DNA of 64,000 bases from Hydractinia symbiolongicarpus. Taxonomy: Eukaryota > Cnidaria > Hydrozoa > Anthoathecata > Hydractiniidae. Positions 51,166-61,403 of this stretch are shown piece after piece. Made by a program: the position numbers and the translations under genes. The stretch's first letter is position 1, and every line of letters starts with the position of its first letter. The notes below the pieces were generated by a model. The model made no database searches. It had not been told where the DNA came from and saw nothing but the letters and a program-made list of their open reading frames with translations. The DNA lies in NCBI RefSeq assembly GCF_029227915.1, contig NC_079877.1, positions 23,213,851 through 23,277,850 of the forward strand. The letters run 5' to 3'.

Positions 51166-51234
51166 GCCCTGCTGGTCTAATGGCTATGACACTCATGCTA
51201 ATGAGAGATCCAGGTTCAAATCCTGGACAGGGCT
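51166..51234 (+). tRNA. tRNA-like sequence or tRNA-derived SINE head (copy 1)
   Basis: A 69-base sequence has a 6-bp acceptor stem (GCCCTG/CAGGGC), a D arm with A-box TGGTCTAATGG (51173-51183) and a perfect T arm, CCAGG-TTCAAAT-CCTGG, with B-box GGTTCAAATCC (51213-51223). The anticodon arm is CTCAT/ATGAG with only four bases in the loop, about three short of a normal tRNA, so no anticodon can be read with confidence. I take it as a pol III promoter or pseudo-tRNA rather than a working tRNA. Confidence 0.6.
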
Positions 51235-51609
51235 AGGAAAAACATAATTATCTTGCACCTACAACAACCAGATTTTCATATAATAGGTAATCTTTGAGTA
51301 GGACTTCTCTGATTATTTCTATATCTTGACTTTTTAATGTTGTTGTCATTGGAACCAAGTTAATCTCAGATTTATCAAAAAATGATATGTCGTTATGACC
51401 GATTGTTTAAATACTTGTAATGGCACATAATTCTGCTATGATTCACTGTGTATTGACCTGAGATAAATTTGAGACTTTTTTTTGAGATATTGAATTTGAA
51501 ACATTTGCACCTTAATATTTTCTATACTCCTGGACTAATATGATACTTAACTTAGACATATTGAGTATACGCAATCTTTGAGTTGTAAGGTGGAGATTTT
51601 CTACTAAAG

Positions 51610-51840
51610 TCATGCACCCCTGCCTTGCCGTTCCATTGCCTTGCCAGCACTGACCGTGCCTTTCTTTGCCAACCTTTCCTATGCCTTTTCTGGTGCCTGC
51701 CTACTATGTCCTTGCCTGTGGCTCCCATGCCTTGCCTACCCCTGCCTTCCTGATTCCTCTTCCTATTTCCTTGCCTGCCTTTGCCCTTTCCTTGCCGTGC
51801 TTAATGCCTTTGCCTTGGCAACCTCTCCGAAACACTTTCT
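51610..51840 (+). repeat. CCTTGCC-rich pyrimidine minisatellite (copy 1)
   Basis: Irregular repeats of 'ccttgcc' and 'tgcctt' over about 230 bases. The Cys/Leu/Pro-rich frames they create are not genes. The same array is at 56490-56720. Confidence 0.85.
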
Positions 51841-52922
51841 ATATTGATTGCGGAGAGAGAGCCATTGCTCGAACGGAGCTATTTTCCTCGTTCCCATAAA
51901 TATATTAGAGCGTGACAAATTTCCGCGTTTCCCCCTAGTACGTGAAATTTTGATGAAAACGTGGGCGTTTTTGACCCACTTACCCCACTTTTTTTATGGT
52001 CATTTCTTTAAAAGGTTCCGTGAAAATCTGGCTAATCGAGACCACGCCGTTTCCAGTTGAGATCACGTCGGCATGGAGCTTTTGCCATGGTCACTTTTAC
52101 TAATATCACGTGACCTTTTCTAAGATACTTAGCGCTTCAAACGGAAATTGCGTTGATAGCCATATTGGCTTGTTGGTCGCAATGGACAGAAGTTCATTTT
52201 CAAGAAACGAAGAAAAGGTATGTTTAGCTACCTGATATATCACTATATTTTTACATGTAATGATCCCCTTCTTAGCATTTCTCACACCTAAAGCTAGCTA
52301 GCATAAAACTGCAGACTTAGCTGCAATAATAATAGAACTTAGATAGCAAACTATATAACTACATATAGCTACTTCTTGTTTGCTCTTTTTATGCTAACTA
52401 GCTAGCATAAAAAAGAGCAAACAGTGCCATATAGCTAGCATAATACACTAGCTACACAGCTAGCATAAAATTAACTACTTACATGGGTTAAAACTACCAA
52501 TGTAGCTAACATAAAATTAGCTATTTTTGCTAGCATAAAATCAGCTACATATCACCATAGAAAAGTTGTTTTTAACATATTTTCTAACTAGCTAGCTAAC
52601 TAGCTATATATATACTACACAGTGAGTGAGATAATTCTACTCTTTAGAAATGTCCCATCACATAGATTGTTCTAGCTACAATCATCCACAAAATTTCTCG
52701 TCTCTACTGGCAATTTTATTCCAAAAACCAAGAACTAAAAAGTTTAGATATTTTGCAGATAGTATGTTCATGAAGGTATGTCACGTGTAATCGTTTACCT
52801 TGCTGAGCCACAAAGGTCAGTGTTTAACATGAGGGGGAATGGAGAGCCATATTGGACGATTGTAGTTATATATATATTGTACGCACGTCCAGGAAATGTT
52901 TCATCAAATCGAAGATGAAACC

Positions 52923-53459
52923 AGTGTATATAGGCGAAACAAAAAGAAAGTTTAAGCAACGAGTACAAGAACATATGCGCGCAGTGAGAAACGGAGATGT
53001 AAAGAAAAACGAAATTGCGGACCACAGCTGGAGCAGAAGTCATCAGTTTAATTGGGATGAGAAGAAAATCATTGACAGAGAATCCAGAACAACGGCCAGG
53101 AAGATTAAAGAAACCATCAACAGTGTAGAACGTAACAAACACATAAACAGCATCTCGTATCAACTTCCTGAGATTTGGTTACCAGCCCTACAGAAGAAGT
53201 AGTTACCTACATCCAGGTCCGAAAATGTTAATTACCGTAATTAACTGTAATTATCAGCTCGTTTCTGATTGGTTAAATTTTATGAATTTCGAACCTCTGC
53301 AATCATACAAATACATGTGCAACATCATTTTTCTTTGCCCGATGATGGGAGAAGGATCTCCCGAAACGTCGCCTACTAAACTATCATGTTCAAGAAATGA
53401 TAAACTTTCCACAGTAATATGAATACTGAACAGACAAACCAAAATAATATCTTCAATAA
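52923..53459 (+). mobile_element. 5'-truncated Penelope-like retroelement (copy 2)
   Basis: Flanked by a perfect 12-bp target duplication GAAGATGAAACC (52911-52922 and 53460-53471). The copy starts inside the GIY-YIG endonuclease frame (VYIGETKRKFKQRVQEHMRA) and reads through the conserved tail, HSWSRSHQFNWDEKKIIDR and RKIKETINSVER to LPALQKK and a stop, so the last about 95 codons are open. The non-coding 3' part and end (CTTCAATAA) match copy 1. It can make no complete protein. Confidence 0.92.
53321..53390 (+). ncRNA. Hammerhead-ribozyme-like motif in Penelope-like copy 2
   Basis: Core and stem II are identical to the copy 1 motif: CCGATGA, GGGAGA/TCTCCC, GAAA at 53363-53366 and GTC at 53368-53370. 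The outer helix AACATCAT/ATCATGTT has one mismatch here. Confidence 0.5.
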
Positions 53460-54231
53460 GAAGATGAAACCGTTTGATCGATTACCATGAGGCACGTGGG
53501 AACTTTGTTTTTATACGATTCATTGTACAATTCAACCGAAAGTGGCATCTAAAATTTTTCGCTTGCGAACCTAGGGAACTCAGTTCCACGCTCCGCAACA
53601 CTTTCTATATTGATTCCAATTCTTTTTGCGGAGCGTAGCGGAGCCTATTTCCTCATTATATAAGCCAAATATAAGGGAAAAGAAGTACGATGGAGAGTAT
53701 ATAGCATTTCTATGCGATTTCGTCCCTATACATCCGAATTATAAAAATTCAAACAAAAAATCACAGTAATCCAGCAATTTAATGTGGTCATTCTTGAGTA
53801 CAGTTTATAGTAAGCGAGACAACGTGTTTATCAAGGAGCAAAGCGATGGAGTGTTTGTTGTTTTTTAAAGATGGTGCCAAGCGGAAAATGGGGACGAACT
53901 GATATTTTCAAGAAAACGAAAGAGGGAAGTATGAATAGCTAGCTAGTATATCACTATTTTTTACATGTAATGAACCTCTTCTCACCCACACCTAACTAGC
54001 AAATAACTACCAATATATGTGGCAAAATAAGCTGGTATAACACTACCAAATTGGCTAGCTAGCAGCATAAACTAGGTAGTTAACCAGCACAAAACTGTTT
54101 TTCTCACTAGCTACTTATCTGACATAAAACTGGCTACTTGGCCGGCATAAAATTAGCTATGTAGCTAGATTTAAATGATCCTTAAGACATATTTTCTAGT
54201 CATACACATACTGCACAATGAGTTAATTATG

Positions 54232-54552
54232 CTAGATAGATAGATAGATAGATAGATAGATGTGCATATTTTACATGGCTAGCCTCACAAATATCGAGGG
54301 ATATACCCTGTCTATTATTTCCAGGAGGGGCCATGGCTTAGATGGAGAGTCCTAGAGTATTTAATGCTCATTTTGAGCGACGCAGACCCAATTAGGGCCT
54401 GCGCTCTACTAGACAACTCCCGGCAACATCCAACGGCCCACACAGTGTGCCATCTTCCCAATTTCCCTCACATGGCTTGGGTTAACCCGGGGCTATGGTA
54501 ACATTCACTCGCCCATGTTGAATCGCTGTCAAGAGGAATCGAACTATCCTCT
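54232..54552 (-). mobile_element. SINE-like element with GATA-repeat tail
   Basis: Read on the minus strand, the element starts near 54552 with a B-box-like GATAGTTCGATTCCTC, has a conserved-looking body ('ttgggaagatggcacac', 'gttggatgttgccggga', 'gggtctgcgtcgctcaaaa', 'ctccatctaagccatg') and ends in a run of ATCT repeats at 54234-54261. Its higher GC and the simple-repeat tail set it apart from the surroundings. The body resembles SINEs common in cnidarians as I recall them. Clear target duplications are not visible because the flank is itself repetitive. Confidence 0.6.
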
Positions 54553-56045
54553 AACTAGCTAGCTAGCTATTATACATATATACTACGCAGTAGGTGAGAT
54601 AATTCTACTCTGTAGGAATGTCCCATCATACAGCTTGTTCTAGCTACAATCGTCACAAAATGTGTTGTCTCTGGCAATTTTATACCAAAAACTAGGAACA
54701 ATAAAGTTTAGCAAAGTCAGCAAAAGAACATAGCCAGCTAGATATTTTTCAGATAGTACGCTCTGTTCTCACTCATGATTAATGTTTATATACATGTATG
54801 TCACGTGTAATTGTTTACATTGCTTAGCAACAAAAGAGCAGTTCTTAACATTAAGGGGGAATAGAGAGCCATATTTTCATGGACGATTGTAGCTAGCTAT
54901 ATATATTGTACACACGTCAGGAAATAAACTTTTTTAACCCTGCCGCTGAGCATACACCAGTGCGGCTGAAGTTACAGATGGGAAAATTATTTCAATACTC
55001 GTTCAATCGTCAACATGTATTGAAAATCTCCAAGTGTATTCATTATTTCTTACCTGATTTCACAATATGTATACAAATAATGTCCCAATAATTTCTGTTT
55101 TTGTAACTTGACCCGATCTTTACACGTGGCTCTAATGATGTTTTTGTTCAGTCTGGAATTAGATATTTTTATCCTACTGTCATGAAAACTTGTTTGCAAA
55201 CAAAACATATACTGCTATTTGATTTTTAGCTGCACAGGCTAACAACAGGCTGTTTCCGCTGTGTTTTTTTAAACCGAAGTTGCAGTAAAGGTTTTTTTAA
55301 AAATGTATTACAGCTGACCGATTTTATGATTAATTTTTGATCTAGCACAGAAACTTTTCCCATAAAATATTGCAGGATTCTTTAGGAGCGTAAAAACAGG
55401 TTTTGAACAGTGTTTTTATTTTTAAATGTTACAAAAACTTTTCCGCAAAATAAAATTGCTGAACGATTGTTTTAGCTGTGTAGGATAACAACAGGGTGTT
55501 TACTGTCTGTTTATGTGAACCAAAGTTTTTTCGGATGTGCGCCACAGTATATTTGTACTAATCACTCAGCCTAGTGTTAACGACAAGCTATTACCTGTGT
55601 TTCTATTTAACAGAAGTTGTGCTAAAGTTATTTTCAAAGGGTTTGTTTACCTATACTAATGGCGCACCACAGATTAAAGTACATATATATTTTAAGTTTT
55701 ACCGGGAACATTTTGTGAAACAGTTTTCGCTATGACATGGCACAATATGTAAATTGTGTTTCTATTCAAGCTAAAGTTGAAGGAAGTATATATTTTGTGA
55801 ATCTGAAAAATATAATTACACACCCGACACACCTTTAATGTTGTGTGTTTCACTCGATTTATGATATACTGCACACCTGTACTAAAGCGAGCCACCTGAA
55901 TGTGTGGTACAGTTTAAAATTTGTATTAATTGTTCCATCAAGCGTTTAACGCCAGGTAACACAGTTACTTGTGGCTTAACCAGCGTAAATTCCTAAGTGT
56001 ATATAATACTCACCTGTAAAGTTTTGTATATATATTTATGTTTAT

Positions 56046-56114
56046 GCCCTGCTGGTCTAATGGCTATGACACTCATGCTAATGAGAGGTCCAGGTTCAAA
56101 TCCTGGACAGGGCT
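56046..56114 (+). tRNA. tRNA-like sequence or tRNA-derived SINE head (copy 2)
   Basis: Differs from 51166-51234 by one base (gagagg for gagaga after the anticodon arm). A-box, B-box and stems are unchanged, and the anticodon loop is again too short. Confidence 0.6.
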
Positions 56115-56489
56115 AGGAAAAACATAATTATCTTGCACCTACAACAACCAGGTTTTCATATAATAGGTAATCTTTGAGTAAAACTTCTCTGATTATTTCT
56201 ATATCTTGACTTTTTAATGTTGTTGTCATTGGAACCAAGTTAATCTCAGATTTATCAAAAAATGATATGTCGTTATGAACGATTGTTTAAATACTTGTAA
56301 TGGCACATAATTCTGCTATGATTCACTGTGTATTGATCTGAGATAAATTTGAGACTTTTTTTTGAGATATTGAATTTGAAACTTTTGCACCTCAATATTT
56401 TCTATACTCCTGGACTAATATGATACTTAACTTAGACATATTGAGTATACGCAATCTTTGAGTTGTAAAGTGGAGATTTTCTACTAAAG

Positions 56490-56720
56490 TCATGCACCCC
56501 TGCCTTGCCGTTCCATTGCCTTGCCAGCACTGACCGTGCCTTTCTTTGCCTACCCTTCCTATGCCTTTTCTGGTGCCTGCCTACTATGTCCTTGCCTGTG
56601 GTTCCCATGCCTTGCCTACCCCTGCCTTCCTGATTCCTCTTCCTATTTCCTTGCCTGCCTTTGCCCTGTCCTTGCCGTGCTTAATGCCTTTGCCTTGGCA
56701 ACCTCTCCGCACCACTTTCT
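56490..56720 (+). repeat. CCTTGCC-rich pyrimidine minisatellite (copy 2)
   Basis: Counterpart of 51610-51840 with a few substitutions. Confidence 0.85.
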
Positions 56721-56939
56721 ATATTGATTGTGCCTTATAACTGTATGACTCATTCTCTGCACAGCTTTTCGCATTTGCAACGGAAGCCATGTTTGCGGGT
56801 TTTAAGCTTCACCATAATGTTTACAATTATTTTAAATTGATATTTGAATCATTCGAATTACGTCACTTTGTTCGACTGCCGCTTTCAAAGCATTTAAAGC
56901 TCCAGATACATGCCATAAAGTTAGATTTAGAGAAGGAAA

Positions 56940-57330
56940 ATTCTTGTTCGAATTACGGAGCTGTTTAAGTTAAGGAGGTTCGAGTAATAGAGAATGATTT
57001 ATGAGAATTAGGAAATTTTTACTATGTCGGAAAGAGTGTTCGAGCTAAGGAGAGGTTCAAGTAATAGAAAGTCGAGTTATAGAGTCTACTGTACAATATG
57101 TTCATGTAGAAACCATGTCTTCTGAGAACAGTTAACGTTCGATCAACTAAGGAAAGAGAATATAATTATATGCAATTTTCGAACACAATGAAAACATTCT
57201 AAGAGTTTTGTTTTGAATGTTCTAAACGTTGCTGTCTTGGCTGATAATTGGGAGATGACCAATTACTTTACCATCATCCTTTTCTTCACAGCCACTGCAT
57301 ACTTTAAAGTTTATTTGTTGGTCCTATGTA
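56940..57330. mobile_element. Tigger-type terminus and inverted HIRAN-like fragment
   Basis: The stretch 56940-57091 has repeated 'gttcgaa/gttcgag' motifs and ends 'gtcgagttatagagtctact' then G and TA, an inverted match to the end at 47861. Beyond it, 57247-57330 is the reverse complement of 49012-49093 ('caaataaactttaaagtatg' and 'aaggatgatggtaaagtaat'), a second fragment of the HIRAN-like block. Confidence 0.6.
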
Positions 57331-59311
57331 TAAATAAGGAAAATATAAAGACATTACATGTAACATGTTTTTTGAGGAAATAGTTGATGATTATTCGGGA
57401 GTGGTGTTCGGTGGATTTTTATCCTTGTTTAAAGAACTCAAGGTGTGAAAAAAGGATGACTGTTGTTAGCTGTTTGTAGCTTTTGAGGAAGTATTTTATT
57501 TTATGGCCACTATATTGTACGATATATACTTCTGGAACATATTGACATGAATCTAACGGTCTCTATTGATAACATATATTTAATGGCTTATGAACTCATT
57601 TACATAAGTTTGTTGACTCTTTGTGTTTACATTTTAGCTGGTCGCTACAGAAAAAGGCGCCTGGTCAGGTGAATGATATAAGCCAATACAAAAAAGTCAG
57701 ATAATTACTGTGCCAGGTAATAAGACAATTATAAAAAAAAACATCGTGGGAATAGTATAGTCACGCGCACATCAGTTGAAATTGAAATGAGCGCATGTGC
57801 TGGTTTGTAAGCGGGCACACCGAGAAGGATGGTGTTTTTCGTTATCATGTATGAACTCCGATTAGCTTTTCAACCCTTTATGTACTGGTTCGTTAGGTAT
57901 CAAGTTTTCCTGCGACCGAGTGGGAAAAAAATTGATATGTGGGAAAAAAAGCTGACATCAGCAATCAGTTTTCTAAGAACGTGTAATTTTCGCGGCTGAC
58001 TATTATGAGCCAATTGAATTGGTTTGCAAGTGACTTTTTGTTCGCTGAATACTTCTTTGGGATAATACAGATGGTGAGTAAAAACAATTCTTAAAGAAAA
58101 CAGGACTTCTTATTCTTTGTTTAGTTACACGGTTGCCATAGAAACCTTAAAAATGGAAATTCAAACTCAATGTTGCTAATAAAAAACACTAAACGTCACC
58201 AAGTTTTTTAAGAATAAAAAACAAAGTAAATTTGTGGTGAAATTACTCACCATAACCCCCTCCCCACTTACCCTGCACAGCATCAATAGGTTTAAAAGTT
58301 TAGCTTGATACTGTCAGTCCCTTATATTCAGATTTAGAAAACGTTTGTTCTAAGATTTAGCCACCATGTTTTAAGGCAACAAAAGTGAGAAAAAAACGTG
58401 CTTTTATCTTGATTGCAAGTGATCCAATTCCGGTTATGTCACCACAATTTCGTTCCTTTTTTGCGCAAATTTTTACCCAATTAAGTAATATTATGCCATG
58501 AGAGTGTAAACTACGGACATACAGATTTCTGTTCCAGTTTTTTTATTATCTTAGGTCTTTATAGGTGTATATCTTCATGTTTGAACGTAGGTAGGGGAGA
58601 AGCGTTTTCTCCCATCTAAAGCAACTGATACTAGATTTAAAATCAAATATGTTTAATTTTGGACCTTACATGTATTTTCTTAAAAGCAAGTCTACTTTTT
58701 GCTCTAGTACGTGAGGAGTTGCAAAAATACTGTCTCCAGATCGACAGAAAAGTTGCTTAACATTTGCTTAGCAGAAAGTCGTACAATTTTGAAAATTACC
58801 AAAAAACCTTGGTGTTATTATTTAAAACTCAAGGTAATTTCTGTTTAGATTAATTAAATTGGTACAAAGCATTACCCCAAAGACACAAAAAGCAGTCAAA
58901 ACCAACGCTTGCTACTCCAAGAAATAATGTGTTGGTTATATCCAATATTACATGTATTAAAGTTGCTTAGTAAACCTGTAGATTTTATTACAGTTACTTA
59001 TAAGCTGATTGCTTTTTTTAAAAATATACGTGTATCACGGCTACAGAAAGCAAAAGCAGGGGCTGGAGATTTTTGCTCATTCTTTTGCTCTCCAACTAAT
59101 ACAAAATATTTATCCGGGTCATTATTCGCCAAACCTGAACAGGGTAAAGACAAATAAATGGAAAAGATTATTGAACTTTAATAAAATATAGATAGTTCGA
59201 ACATATTTTTCTTACATCTCTCATACTTCCAAAGTTTTTGTATCAAATAAATTTAATAATTCTTTTCTGCTATTATTCGTTTTATTAAATGATATTTACG
59301 TTACTGTCCTT
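57331..59311. other. Gene-free stretch downstream of the second deaminase-like gene
   Basis: No supported gene; the plus-strand frame at 58909-59157 has no domain and no paralogue. The remainder is AT-rich. Confidence 0.4.
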
Positions 59312-59317
59312 TTTATT
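59312..59317 (-). other. Likely poly(A) signal AATAAA (minus strand)
   Basis: TTTATT on the plus strand reads AATAAA on the minus strand, about 70 bases past the stop codon of the second deaminase-like gene. Confidence 0.5.
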
Positions 59318-59385
59318 TCTACATCGGCAAAACGCAGGATACTTGTATTTACCCTTGTCGCACTCCCTTTAACTCTCTTATTCTG

Positions 59386-60459
59386 TCAGTCCCTTTTACA
59401 TTTTTCTTTTTCATAAGGGGACACATCCGAAGTTCCTCTAACATCATACGCGCTGTTGCTTCTTTTACCGGTAATAGGATCGATGGCGGGACCTAAACCT
59501 ATTTTTTTGGATTTTTTCGGTGCGCATTTTGCAACAGCGTCAGCCATTTTGGGACATTCTGTAACTTTACAAGTCCAACAATTGGCCTCGTACAGTTTGG
59601 ATGAACCTTTTTTTAATTCCGTTGTTCCACAGTGCCAAGTCAGCGTATTAACAATTTTTATGATGTTCTCGTCAAACTTTGATTTATCTGTAAAGTATTC
59701 TTCTTTTGCTTCCTTTTTCAAACAATTGATAACTTCATTCTGTAAAAAAGATGATCTTGGCGCCTGTTTGTCTGCAAATCCTTCTGGACGAACGACAAGT
59801 TTAACTTTCTCCTCTGTAGCGGTATTCTGCTGCAACAAAGTATTTAAAATATATAGATACTGTCTCGAAAGTGGTTGCATACCTATCCCAAGAAACTTGT
59901 CCCATGCAATATAAATCTTGTCTAACTTTGCTCGATGTGTGTTGATGTAGTTGTTAATCAGTTCTGAACAAGACCCCCCACCACATTGATTTTTTACAGA
60001 ATGATTCGCTTTACAACATGGAGTATTGTAAGAAAACAGGTACCAATTTGGATTCTTGCTTTTTTCTTTTTTAAAGTTGTCTATCTTGCTCTCTAATTTC
60101 GGCAGTAACATTGCTTCTGTGTGAACACCTGTGGGTCCACCGATAATAGCTGCTAAATAATTATTGCCATCAATTATCTTATCTGCTGGAAATGCTGTGG
60201 GAGGTGGATCTAGCGTAAGGGTAGGCGCATCAGACAAATAAAAAACAGCATATTGGCGTATGCGTTTAGAACTTTTAGCCGGTGGCTCCCCGTCGTTGTC
60301 CCCACCATCAGTACCTGATGCAGCTGTAAGTTGAGTAGCAAGAGGTGAGAACGTTTTGCTTATCTGTTCAAATAAGTTCTCAATAGCATCACATGTTACG
60401 AGGTTGTTATTTAGATGCACACACGTGATTGCAAACACAATTAAGATGACGTTCTTCAT
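59386..60459 (-). CDS. Predicted secreted deaminase-fold protein, divergent paralogue
   Basis: A single open exon of 357 residues. The N-terminus (MKNVILIVFAITCVHLNNN) is a signal peptide. A linker of about 45 residues is followed by the same order as the 44824 gene: RQYAVFYLSD, DPPPTAFPADKIIDGNNYL, H113-T-E115, WYLFSYNTPC148 and C164-SELI. Between PC148 and C164 there is a 15-residue insert with extra Cys (C149, C159), where the paralogue has PCxxC; zinc pairing by C148 and C164 is my reading. The later helix (RQYLYILNTLLQ), KVKLVV and a C-terminal Cys set (WHC, NCWTC, ECP, AKC, EKC) also match, including NIIKIVNTLTWHC against NIANIVNRLAFQC. Overall identity is low, so the two genes diverged long ago. 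Catalysis and substrate are unproven. Confidence 0.7.
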   Translation of the reverse strand: MKNVILIVFAITCVHLNNNLVTCDAIENLFEQISKTFSPLATQLTAASGTDGGDNDGEPPAKSSKRIRQYAVFYLSDAPTLTLDPPPTAFPADKIIDGNNYLAAIIGGPTGVHTEAMLLPKLESKIDNFKKEKSKNPNWYLFSYNTPCCKANHSVKNQCGGGSCSELINNYINTHRAKLDKIYIAWDKFLGIGMQPLSRQYLYILNTLLQQNTATEEKVKLVVRPEGFADKQAPRSSFLQNEVINCLKKEAKEEYFTDKSKFDENIIKIVNTLTWHCGTTELKKGSSKLYEANCWTCKVTECPKMADAVAKCAPKKSKKIGLGPAIDPITGKRSNSAYDVRGTSDVSPYEKEKCKRD

Positions 60460-60490
60460 TTTAAAATCTCTAAAAAAAGTACAAAAACAA
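60460..60490 (-). other. Polypyrimidine-AG acceptor upstream of the second deaminase-like gene
   Basis: On the minus strand TTTTTGTACTTTTTTT ends in AG at 60471-60470, ten bases before the ATG at 60459. This matches the arrangement at the first deaminase-like gene and the GPCR. Confidence 0.6.
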
Positions 60491-60534
60491 TGTTATATTT
60501 TCAGTATGTAACATGGGAACTTGATGTTGATGGG

Positions 60535-61280
60535 AACTTCGCGATTTTCGATTTTTGGATAATTTGATTTCTATAAATCGCGAAAGTTTATTCTGGCGAA
60601 ATATTTCTTATAACACATCGCAAAAGTTTATTCTTTAATAAAGAAAATAGATCCAGGGAGATCTCCTATGAAACATGCTGTCGTGTGATAAATTGCAGGA
60701 CGAAATGAGAAACGGTCTTATTTGCAGAATAAGGCGTGCAAGTTAGCGAATATTTTTCGGAAAAATAGTCAGGAGATTGTGGCTCTATGTGAAGGTGCTA
60801 AATATCCAATAAAAACGTTTATTTCTATCCATTTTATTCATTCTTCGTATTCTCTCGAGGTGTAACAGAAAAAAAGTCTGTTGAAAAAGAATGAATTGCT
60901 AACAATAAAAGAATAAATACGAAGAAAAACATTTATGCGAAACGTAGCAGATAAAAACATGTTAAATTCATTTTATTTATTGCCAGTTAGCTGAGATGAC
61001 GATGACAATAATGATGACGATTCGGACCGCGACATCGATGACAGAAATGCATTTGATGTATTTAAAACTTATTAACTTGCTTTTCTTGCTTCACTTGAAT
61101 TTCTACATCCGTTTAATGACATAATGTGAAATAATAGCTACATAGTTTTTTTTTTTCGTAATATCCAAGAATTTGCGAAAGTTGATTCTCGTAAAAATTC
61201 CGAAATCGGCTAATTCGCGAAACTTTCTAAAAATTTTGCGATTATTTAGTTTCGGAAAGCTTTGTTTCGTGAAAGATTAT
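60535..61280. repeat. Possible non-autonomous element with 'cgcgaaa' motifs
   Basis: Motifs such as 'tcgcgaaagtttattct' near 60581 and their inverted forms near 61177-61275 ('ttcgcgaaactttct') sit on both sides of an AT-rich centre that includes a GAT-rich run at 60995-61040. Exact ends and target duplications are not visible, so this is tentative. Confidence 0.35.
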
Positions 61281-61403
61281 ACCTTTAAAGTTGATATTTT
61301 TCTTAAAATATATCCTCTATGGTAACTAAAACGAAAAAGAGGGACATTTTTTGCCATATCTCAGTTCAACAGCCAATTGCATGGGAAGACCCCCATGACT
61401 TAC

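Larger units (their letters stand above)
49978..51850 (+). repeat. 1.88-kb direct repeat, copy 1
   Basis: The whole stretch is repeated at 54849-56730 with only scattered substitutions and small indels, so the duplication is recent. It has no long open frame; small frames in it are not supported. It contains a tRNA-like pol III module and, at 51610-51840, a CCTTGCC-rich pyrimidine minisatellite. Confidence 0.95.
52829..53610 (+). repeat. Family member carrying a Penelope-like insertion
   Basis: The left end ('gggggaatggagagccatat') and right end ('gcttgcgaacctagggaac' to 'atattgattc') match 46785-47625. Its middle is interrupted by the Penelope-like copy at 52923-53459. Confidence 0.7.
54849..56730 (+). 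repeat. 1.88-kb direct repeat, copy 2
   Basis: Near-identical to 49978-51850 in the same orientation, 4871 bases downstream. Most differences are single bases, plus an 11-base difference near 55341. Both ends stop at the same bases. Confidence 0.95.
49480..57091 (+). repeat. Patchwork of tandemly duplicated modules
   Basis: Three related blocks follow one another. An entry module ('gacccacttaccc...tttatggtcatttctt') is at 49504-49680 and 51970-52140. A module rich in AGCTAGC ('gctagctagcataaaac') is at 49730-49978, 52200-52600 and 53930-54230. A module with 'gataattctactct' and 'caattttat.ccaaaaac' is at 52600-52836 and 54580-54850. All lead into 'gggggaatagagagccatat' (49983, 52832, 54854) and end at 'cactttctatattgatt' (51850, 53610, 56730). 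The payload between those marks differs: a 1.88-kb unit twice, a Penelope insertion once. Confidence 0.75.

Noticed and set aside
51166-51234. Functional tRNA gene
   Set aside because: The anticodon loop is too short under every stem choice tried, and the copy sits in a duplicated repeat.
51641-51899. Cys/Leu/Pro-rich small proteins, also at 56521-56740
   Set aside because: They are translations of the CCTTGCC minisatellite in two frames, with no start context or domain.
59456-59914. Plus-strand 152-codon frame
   Set aside because: Antisense shadow of the deaminase-like gene; no family features.
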